DNA from: CAZWRV01 sp964636325
GTDB taxonomy: Bacteria; Verrucomicrobiota; Lentisphaeria; Victivallales; GWF2-50-93
Direction of reading: 5' to 3'
NCBI GenBank assembly: GCA_964636325.1
Contig: CAZWRV010000116.1
Coordinates: 1-18,109, forward strand
DNA: 18,109 nt
The notes under the pieces were generated by a model that saw only the letters and a program-made list of their open reading frames with translations, was not told the origin of the DNA and did not search any database. Below, piece after piece: positions 1 through 6,014 of this stretch. How positions within the stretch are numbered: the stretch's first letter is position 1; every line of letters starts with the position of its first letter. Both the position numbers and the translations under genes were made by a program.

Positions 1-108
1 ATAAGTCGTTGATTATCAACATTTCAATTTTTCCAACTGTTTAAAACGAGTTTGATAAAAGCCTGTTTCATTGCAGGAAAGCTTCGCAGCAGGAAAGCCG
101 GCAGTTGC

Positions 109-456
109 CTACGGCCTTTCGATTTCGACTGCGACGCTTTCGGCGGAGCTGAGTGCGCCGGGCTTGTCGACCGTGACCTTGACCGAGACGACGCCTTTCT
201 GGGCGAGGCAGATTGCGGCGATGCCTTCGGCGACGGCCTCGATGAGCCTGCAGCTGGAACCTTCGGCGAACTTCATGATTTCGTTCTTGATGGTCTTGTA
301 GTTGACGGTGTCTGCGAGCCGGTCGGAGACGCCGGCCCTGCGAAGTTCGCATGACATGGCAACATTTATTACGAGCTTCTGCGTGCGTGCGCGCTCCTTG
401 GCGTATGTGCCGATGACGGTTTCAGCCGACAAGTTTCTGATGATGATCCTATCCAT
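109..456 (-). CDS. folB: Dihydroneopterin aldolase (FolB)
   Basis: A cytoplasmic enzyme of tetrahydrofolate synthesis that converts 7,8-dihydroneopterin to 6-hydroxymethyl-dihydropterin and glycolaldehyde; family members are octameric. The protein is about 115 residues, the usual FolB length. It opens with MDRIIIRNLSAETVIGTYAKER, matching the family pattern of an I-x-I start followed by a G-x-x-x-x-E/K-R segment. It continues with the DTVNYKTIKNEI segment, the E in LIEAVAEGIA, and a closing VSVKVTVDKPGAL strand with the typical K-P motif. An in-frame ATG at 474 exists, but the ATG at 456 has GGAGGAG 9 bases upstream, so I chose 456. That start overlaps the stop of the upstream SDR gene by 8 bases (ATGGATAG), indicating translational coupling. 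It is the last gene of the rpoN operon. Family assignment is firm; the start is very likely. Confidence 0.93.
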   Translation of the reverse strand: MDRIIIRNLSAETVIGTYAKERARTQKLVINVAMSCELRRAGVSDRLADTVNYKTIKNEIMKFAEGSSCRLIEAVAEGIAAICLAQKGVVSVKVTVDKPGALSSAESVAVEIERP

Positions 457-1162
457 TGAGATGCTCTCCTCCATCGACGAACAATATCTGCCCTGTTATC
501 GAATCCTGCGAGGCCAGGAATATGCATGCCGCAGCGACGTCCTCCGGGGAAGGCGCCTTTCTCAGCGGCATCCTGCTGAGATGCTTCCTCATGGTCAGGT
601 GGCTGCCTGCCGGGGGCATGACAGCGCCTGGCGCGACCGCGCTGACGCGTATCCCCGGCGCGAGGCTTTTCGCGAGTGCGATAGTGGCCTCCGCCAGCAT
701 CTTCTTAGAGAGCTCATAGCTGCCGTCGCGGGCCGTGCTGCGGCAGATTCTCTCGTCCAGGATGTTGATTATAGCCCCACCGGATATTTTCTGGGCGGCG
801 AACTCTTGCGCCAGCGAAAGCGGTGCGGCGAGGTTCACCGTGAAATGGGATGCGATATCCGCAGCCCCCTCCATGGCCAGCGGCATCGGGCGGTATACGG
901 ACGCGTTGCAGACCAGGATGTCGATCCTGCCGCATGCCTTGAAAATCCGGCCTGCCGCTTCCGGTTCGGCCAGGTCCTCGCATACAACCGAATGGCCCGC
1001 CCGGCTTCCACCGAGCTCTTCAAGCAGCTTGAAGGCATCCACCTTGGAGCGGTTGCAATGGATCGCGACCTTGAATCCGGCGGAAGCGAACGCCTTTGAG
1101 ATCGCGCGGCCTATGCGCACGGCGCCTCCGGTGACCAGGACACGTTTCCCTTGGAGCCTCAT
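449..1162 (-). CDS. SDR oxidoreductase, pteridine reductase / FolM-like
   Basis: A 237-residue short-chain dehydrogenase/reductase with a Rossmann fold, predicted cytosolic. Visible motifs are the cofactor loop TGGAVRIG (11-18), HCNRS at 35-39 (Arg/Ser suited to NADPH), NAS at 86-88, and a catalytic YELSK with Y149 and K153. The position normally held by the SDR catalytic Ser is Asp (INILDERI, D136). A D-Y-K triad and the TGG-x-x-RIG loop are characteristic of pteridine reductases (PTR1) and FolM (dihydromonapterin reductase). FolB lies immediately downstream with an 8-base overlap, which supports a pterin or dihydrofolate substrate. The start ATG overlaps the stop of the preceding membrane-protein gene (ATGA). 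SDR membership is certain; pterin specificity is inferred from the Asp and the neighbour. Confidence 0.85.
   Translation of the reverse strand: MRLQGKRVLVTGGAVRIGRAISKAFASAGFKVAIHCNRSKVDAFKLLEELGGSRAGHSVVCEDLAEPEAAGRIFKACGRIDILVCNASVYRPMPLAMEGAADIASHFTVNLAAPLSLAQEFAAQKISGGAIINILDERICRSTARDGSYELSKKMLAEATIALAKSLAPGIRVSAVAPGAVMPPAGSHLTMRKHLSRMPLRKAPSPEDVAAACIFLASQDSITGQILFVDGGEHLNG
466..472 (-). promoter_or_regulatory. Shine-Dalgarno site of folB
   Basis: The minus strand reads GGAGGAG here, 9 bases before the ATG at 456. It lies inside the 3' end of the SDR coding sequence, encoding the GGE of its last residues. The site decides the folB start in favour of 456: the ATG at 474 overlaps the start of this motif and has no comparable site of its own. 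Confidence 0.75.
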
Positions 1163-3357
1163 TCATTTCCGTTGTTTAGAGTTCTATGCTTTAAGCGTTT
1201 AAATTCCAAACCTTCAAAATCCCGGCATTTCTCGAGCTTGATTTTAGCCGCGTATGGAAAGAGTTCCGCATAAAGTATCCTGGCCTTGTAGGAACGGGGG
1301 TCCAGGTATACGGCCCTTTCCGCGAGCTTCCTCGCCTCGTCGAGGCGGCGCTCCTTCATAAGCGCCCTCGCCTTTTGTTCCAGCCGGAGCGCCTCCGTCA
1401 CCTCATCCTGCGTGATGACCTTGAAGAGGGAATACTTCATCGAGATGAAGCTGTAATCCGGGGGCGGCTCGATCTCGTGGAAGCCGCGGAGGGTCGACTT
1501 CTCCTTCTTGTAATACATCCTGTAGACGAGGGAAGACGTCTCGATCCTCGGGGCCGCGGCGCAGTATCTCGAGGAATACGGGAGCATGTCTCCGAATGTT
1601 CCGCGGTCGAAGACGAAGAACTTCGCGCCCTTGTCCACGCAGAATCTGTGGAAGCTCTTCTCGTCGCCGTGGTAAAGCTCCCTGAGGTATTCCTCGACGT
1701 CGTTCCTGGTCCTGGGGATCTCGAACTTCGGCTGCAGGACGATGCCAGTGCCGCAGTACGCCTTGAGCATGGGCGAAATTGTGAATTCCGCAAGTACGCG
1801 GGTTCCATCCAGATGTGCGCCGCGGAGCCATTGGATCAGGCCGATGGTCTCGACAGGATATTCGCGCGAGTAGCTCCTTCCGCCTTCCTGGACCAGCCTG
1901 GCGGAGACATCCACCTCGGCTATCACCACGAGGACGGCGGCCGAGGCAAGAAGGGCCTTGGCCCACCTCCTCCGCAATGCCCTGTGGATGCAGTGGAATA
2001 CCAACGGCAGCGCGATGCAAAGGAATATTATGCACAGCACATGGAAACGCACCATCATCACGTACAGGATGAAAAAGAAGGCGGCCATCGCCGCGGGGAA
2101 TATCCATAGGCCGGCGCCGCGCAGGAGCGATTTCCTTGTCCTGTGCGCGGCGAAAGCCGTGCCGAGGAGCAGGACAAGTACGTACGGCGCCGCAGGAAAG
2201 ATGTTCCGTGTCAGGCCCATGTCCGCCGAATGGAGCGCCGGCGTCCAGAGGATTCTGGCATCGAAGTCGAGTAGGTTCGGATCGGCAGGAAGGACGTTCC
2301 TGAACTTTATCTTCGCCTTGAGGAGTGAAGCGAAGTGGCTGTAGTTCTCGCCGTATGATGAAGCTTTGGAAACCGCGAACCAGGCGCCGGCAAAGACAGC
2401 CGCGCATGCGAGGGCCAGCAGCAGCCTGCGGATACTTCCGTCTCCCCTCCGCGAAAGGAACGCGAGGATCAGCAGCGAAGGGAATATCATTGCCATCGCA
2501 GGCGAAAGGACGAAGCCGTGGTATCGCAGATAAGGCACGGCGATGCCTGCCAGGGCGGCCGCCACGTATGCCCACAGGTTGAGCAGCATCCTCTTCCTGC
2601 CGGGAACGCCGCCGAGCGCGAGCCGCAGGAGCTCATACAGCATCCATGCGGCCAGGACGAGCTGGGTCATGTCCCAGGTTGCGAGCGCGAGGAAGAGAGC
2701 CGCTCCGAAGAGAATCAGTTTGAACGGCCGGGGACGCCGTAGATGCCAGAAATACAGGAAGAACGACGCGGTGATGAACGGCATGGCCATCAGTTCGCAG
2801 ATGAGGTCCTGCCCGGTGGCGCGAGAGACCGCCGCGGGTGATGCCGCATATATCAGCGATCCGGCAAGCGAAAGCCAGAAGGGGCATCGCAGGGCCATGA
2901 GCCAAAGGAATATGAATCCGGCCGCGAGGCTTACCCAGAGCCGGATCTGGAACCTTATCCAGCTGCTGAAGTCCGGATTGTCCTCGTACGAAGCCTCCTC
3001 CGGCGTGGGCGGCCTTCCCGGAAGGACAAGATTCTTGAGCCTGTAGCCCCATCCGAGGAAGTATTCGATCCCGAGGGGGAACTGTTCGGAGACCTTCACG
3101 TCCTCCAGGCCCGCAAGAAGCTTGTCGTGTTCGGGGATACCCTCGCCTTTCGCGACCGACAGCGCATATGAATACACCATCGCGCTCTCGTATGTGAAAG
3201 GCATGAATCCCTTGAAGCGCTCGGCCTCGGCGCTGAAGTGATACCATCGGAAGAGGAACGCGGCTGAGACGGCTGCGAGGAAACCTGCGGCGCAGAGGAT
3301 GTAAATATTCAGCGAGCTACGCCATTTCGCTGAATATTTCCATTTGACAGTATTCAC
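1159..3357 (-). CDS. Polytopic membrane protein, GT-C/STT3-like, with soluble TPR-like tail
   Basis: A 732-residue inner-membrane protein of unproven function. A TM helix near 17-36 is followed by a large loop (37-135) rich in acidic residues, including YESAMVYSYALSVAKGEGIP. About ten further hydrophobic segments run to about residue 482, and then a soluble C-terminal half. This layout resembles GT-C glycosyltransferases such as STT3 or ArnT-type proteins, which use polyprenyl-linked sugars. However, I do not see the WWDYG signature; TWDMTQ at 227-232 is only suggestive. Residues 656-690 form a single TPR-like helical pair (LMKERRLDEARKLAERAVYLDP). The start is GTG at 3357, overlapping the rpoN stop (GTGA); no ATG occurs before residue 52. 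Being coupled to rpoN and to pterin genes gives no direct clue to its substrate. Membrane topology is firm; the GT-C assignment is tentative. Confidence 0.6.
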   Translation of the reverse strand: MNTVKWKYSAKWRSSLNIYILCAAGFLAAVSAAFLFRWYHFSAEAERFKGFMPFTYESAMVYSYALSVAKGEGIPEHDKLLAGLEDVKVSEQFPLGIEYFLGWGYRLKNLVLPGRPPTPEEASYEDNPDFSSWIRFQIRLWVSLAAGFIFLWLMALRCPFWLSLAGSLIYAASPAAVSRATGQDLICELMAMPFITASFFLYFWHLRRPRPFKLILFGAALFLALATWDMTQLVLAAWMLYELLRLALGGVPGRKRMLLNLWAYVAAALAGIAVPYLRYHGFVLSPAMAMIFPSLLILAFLSRRGDGSIRRLLLALACAAVFAGAWFAVSKASSYGENYSHFASLLKAKIKFRNVLPADPNLLDFDARILWTPALHSADMGLTRNIFPAAPYVLVLLLGTAFAAHRTRKSLLRGAGLWIFPAAMAAFFFILYVMMVRFHVLCIIFLCIALPLVFHCIHRALRRRWAKALLASAAVLVVIAEVDVSARLVQEGGRSYSREYPVETIGLIQWLRGAHLDGTRVLAEFTISPMLKAYCGTGIVLQPKFEIPRTRNDVEEYLRELYHGDEKSFHRFCVDKGAKFFVFDRGTFGDMLPYSSRYCAAAPRIETSSLVYRMYYKKEKSTLRGFHEIEPPPDYSFISMKYSLFKVITQDEVTEALRLEQKARALMKERRLDEARKLAERAVYLDPRSYKARILYAELFPYAAKIKLEKCRDFEGLEFKRLKHRTLNNGNE

Positions 3358-4808
3358 CTGAACTCTCTTCTGAGCCTCGCCGGCGCAATCTTCAGTTCGT
3401 CCCTGTATTTCGCGACGGTGCGCCTCGCCACGGGGATGCCTTCCTTGTTGAGTATCTCGGTGATCTCCTGGTCGGAGAGCGGATTGGATGTGTCCTCCTT
3501 CGCGATCATGTCCCTTATCTTCTCCATGACGCTCTTGTTGGCGATCTGCTCCCCGGCGCTGGAGGTGAATCCGGCGGAGAAGAAGAACTTCAGCGGGCGC
3601 AGCCCGGCGGGGGTCTGGATGAACTTGTTGGCGATGGCCCTGCTGACCGTGGTCTCGTGGACGCCGAGCTTGTCGGCGACCTGCTGCATGGTCAGGGGAT
3701 GGAGGTGCTCAGAGCCCTTGTCGAAGAAGTCCTGCTGGGTGTCTACTATTATCTCGCTGATCCTGACGAGGGTGTCCTTCCTCTGCTCCAGGCTTTTGAT
3801 GAGCATCTTCGCCTGGCCGAGCTTGTCCCTGATGTATTCCTTGTCCTCCTTGGAGACCATGGGGTCGTCGAGCTTCTTTATATAGAACTCCGAGAGCCTG
3901 ACGCGCGGAAAGTTCTCGTTCCGCGGAACCACCGTGTAGGCGCCGTCCCTCTTCTCGACCGTGATTTCCGGTATTATGTAGACGGGATTGTCGGCGGCGA
4001 GCGCGGTTCCGGGATGCACGCTGAGTGTCTTTATCTCGTCCACCGCCGAGTGGACTGTGTCGATGGAGAGACCCGTCTTCCTGGCGATGAGCGGTATTCT
4101 GTTGGCGGCGAGGTCGTCAAGGTGGTTCTCGACTATCCTGGCGGCGGGGGAGTTCCTTCTTCCGAGAGCCTTAAGCTGGAGCATGAGGCACTCCTTGATG
4201 TCCCGTGCGCCGATGCCGGGGGGGTCGAACGTCTGCACCAGGGAGAGTGCCTTAAGGATCTCAGCCTCCGAGGCGCCCGACGCTGTGGAGAGATCGGCGA
4301 TGTTGCTGGCGAGATATCCTGACTCGTCTATGCTCCCGATGACGAGTTCTGCGAGCTGCCTCGTCTTTTCGTCGCAGTCCGCGAAGCGGAGCTGCTCTAT
4401 CAGGTTTTCCTGGAGCGACGGCACCCTGGTCACCGACTCTAGGAAGTGCTGGTGCTTCTCCTCATCTTCGGGAGTGAAAATTCTCCTGGCATGGAACGGG
4501 GGCAGCATGTCCTTCCACTCGTCGGCGATGCTTATTAGCTGGTCGAGCTTCTCGTCCCTCTCGTCGGGAGGATCCTTGCGCTCCTCGGAGGCCTCCTCCT
4601 CCTCGGCGTTTGAAATTATGTCGCCGGCAAGCTCCTCGCCGGAAGGCTTCTCCTGCTCCAGGACCGGGTTCTGCTCCAGCTCCTGGCTGATCCTGGCCTG
4701 GAGTTCGAGCAGAGGCGCGGTAAGAATCTCCAGCGACTGAATCTGCTGGGGAGTAAGTATCTGCTCCTGCCTGAGCTCCTGGGACTGTGACAGCATCTGG
4801 TCCGCCAT
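3354..4808 (-). CDS. rpoN: RNA polymerase sigma-54 factor (RpoN)
   Basis: The alternative sigma factor that recognises -24/-12 promoters and needs an AAA+ activator to open DNA. At 484 residues it has normal family length and all regions are visible. Region I is Gln/Leu-rich and activator-responsive (about 1-50, with LTPQQIQSLEIL). An acidic region II linker spans about 55-90. The core-binding domain contains the conserved FDPPGIGARD (194-203). A helix-turn-helix lies around 374-395 (QQVADKLGVHETTVSRAI). The RpoN box is ARRTVAKYR (461-469), followed by D instead of the common E. The ATG at 4808 is preceded by GGAG with 6-base spacing. It heads a four-gene operon ending in folB. None of the frequent rpoN neighbours (lptB, hpf, ptsN) is present, and no sigma-54 activator is encoded in the window. 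Confidence 0.97.
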   Translation of the reverse strand: MADQMLSQSQELRQEQILTPQQIQSLEILTAPLLELQARISQELEQNPVLEQEKPSGEELAGDIISNAEEEEASEERKDPPDERDEKLDQLISIADEWKDMLPPFHARRIFTPEDEEKHQHFLESVTRVPSLQENLIEQLRFADCDEKTRQLAELVIGSIDESGYLASNIADLSTASGASEAEILKALSLVQTFDPPGIGARDIKECLMLQLKALGRRNSPAARIVENHLDDLAANRIPLIARKTGLSIDTVHSAVDEIKTLSVHPGTALAADNPVYIIPEITVEKRDGAYTVVPRNENFPRVRLSEFYIKKLDDPMVSKEDKEYIRDKLGQAKMLIKSLEQRKDTLVRISEIIVDTQQDFFDKGSEHLHPLTMQQVADKLGVHETTVSRAIANKFIQTPAGLRPLKFFFSAGFTSSAGEQIANKSVMEKIRDMIAKEDTSNPLSDQEITEILNKEGIPVARRTVAKYRDELKIAPARLRREFR

Positions 4809-5173
4809 TGGGACTCCGCACTTTTCGTATTTCAGATTTTCTGTTTTATTGCATGAAAGAATATAACATGCCTTCCGGCTTTTTCAGTGGGCGGGAAGAA
4901 GTTTGCGGGATTATTTCCCCGGGTAATCCCTCAGTCTTTCTTCGAAGACAACCGGTGTCGGGGTCGGAATCGCTATTCGGAATCGAATATAGAAACTGGG
5001 GCCCGACCCCGATTCCGATACCGACAGCGCCCCCGAATGTAAGATTGAGGCATTACTTTCCCCGGCCCGATTTGCCTGAAATTCTTGCCGTCCACTATTG
5101 CAAAGACGTGTCCTCCCTGTTAAAATTTCAAGCTTGCGAACGTGTCGTTCTAAAAAAAATAAGGCGGGCCCTT
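4809..5173. other. Divergent intergenic region between rpoN and the MBL-fold gene
   Basis: These 365 bases separate two divergent genes. The reading frame of the downstream gene is open across the region, but the encoded peptide (PTPIPIPTAPP-type) looks like non-coding DNA rather than a domain. The rpoN-proximal end is AT-rich. On the plus strand it contains GAATATAAC (4859-4867), a possible -10 element without a convincing -35. A 7-base stem GGGATTA/TAATCCC (4907-4913 with 4924-4930) and a long imperfect inverted repeat (4957-5025) fill the middle. I could not identify an RNA gene or a defensible promoter. Confidence 0.5.
4957..5025. repeat. Imperfect inverted repeat with TCGGAATCG units
   Basis: The left arm GTCGGGGTCGGAATCG (4957-4972) and the right arm CGATTCCGATACCGAC (5010-5025) are complementary at 14 of 16 positions, with 37 bases between them. 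The unit TCGGAATCG recurs directly at 4964-4972 and 4976-4984. An alternative 8-base pairing, GGGGTCGG (4960-4967) with CCGACCCC (5003-5010), also exists. It could form a cruciform or RNA hairpin; it has no terminal T-tract, so it is not an intrinsic terminator. Its role is unknown. Confidence 0.6.
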
Positions 5174-5965
5174 ATGGAATCCGGGGTCAGGTTCGGGATA
5201 ACGGTGCTCGGCAGCGGCAGCGGGGGCAACTCCATACTGCTGCATACGGCGGACGAGGGGCTGCTGGTCGACGCCGGTTTCAGCCGCCGGGAGACGCTGC
5301 TCCGCGTGGAGGGGGCCGGCGTCAGGCCGGAAATCATAAAGGCGCTCCTGATTAGCCATGAGCACGGAGATCATACGAGGGGGGCCAAGGCCCTCGCCGA
5401 CCATCTCGGCATATGCACCTACGGAACTTCGCGCACGATCAGGCACCTTAGCGAAGCCGACAAGGCCGGCGGAAAGCTTGCCGTCTTCGAGAGCGGCTCG
5501 TCCTTCGACATCGGCGGGTTCAACGTCCGGGTCTTCTCCGTCCCCCACGACGCAATAGATCCGGTCGGATTCATAGTCTCCCGCGGCGGCGCCAGGGCCG
5601 CGATCGCGACCGACCTGGGCCACCTCAACGCGCTCTGCATCCGGCGGCTGTCCGACTGCGAGGCGGTGATACTCGAATGCAACCATGACGTCGCGATGCA
5701 GAGGAATTCCGAGAGGCACCAGATACTCAAGAGCAGGATACTGGGGAAGCACGGCCATCTCTGCAACGACGACGCCATAAGCGCGTTCGCCAGCTTCATC
5801 TCGCCGTCAACGCGATTCATATGCCTCGCGCACCTCAGCGAAGAATGCAACAGGCCGGAACTTGTGAGAGAATTGGCCCTGAAAAGACTGGCGGAACTTA
5901 ATCGCTCTGATATATTGTTGGCTGTCGCGGAGCAGGACAAGGCGTCGGAGACGGTCTGGCTGTAG
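5174..5965 (+). CDS. MBL-fold metallohydrolase, YycJ/WalJ-like
   Basis: A 263-residue metallo-beta-lactamase-fold protein. Near its start it has VLGSGSGGNS (11-20), the hallmark opening of the YycJ/WalJ (VicX) family. It then has the metal-binding SHEHGDH (61-67), VPHDA (123-127), ATDLGH (145-150), ECNHD (168-172), GKHGHLCNDDA (191-201) and a late CLAHLSEECN (217-225). Family members are cytoplasmic, bind two metal ions and are thought to act as nucleases or in cell-wall-linked regulation; the substrate here is unknown. The frame is open upstream to 4787, but family homology begins just after the ATG at 5174 and the upstream peptide is low-complexity, so I place the start there. The ribosome-binding site is weak. 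The Ser/Thr kinase gene begins 49 bases downstream and may share its transcript. Confidence 0.9.
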   Translation: MESGVRFGITVLGSGSGGNSILLHTADEGLLVDAGFSRRETLLRVEGAGVRPEIIKALLISHEHGDHTRGAKALADHLGICTYGTSRTIRHLSEADKAGGKLAVFESGSSFDIGGFNVRVFSVPHDAIDPVGFIVSRGGARAAIATDLGHLNALCIRRLSDCEAVILECNHDVAMQRNSERHQILKSRILGKHGHLCNDDAISAFASFISPSTRFICLAHLSEECNRPELVRELALKRLAELNRSDILLAVAEQDKASETVWL

Positions 5966-6014
5966 GGTCGCCTCACGGCGCCGCTCATCTCTGGATTTAT
6001 TATGGTGAAACACC

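Noticed and set aside
302..1099. A 265-codon open frame on the plus strand
   Set aside because: Entirely antisense to the SDR and folB genes, which have clear family motifs; its product has no recognisable domain.
1403..2575. A 390-codon open frame on the minus strand in another frame of the membrane protein gene
   Set aside because: Composition is Arg/Pro/Gly-rich, typical of a GC-rich shadow frame; the membrane protein frame has coherent TM helices.
4787..5173. N-terminal extension of the MBL-fold protein
   Set aside because: The frame is open, but it overlaps the rpoN start, contains the inverted repeat and encodes low-complexity residues; the family begins at 5174.
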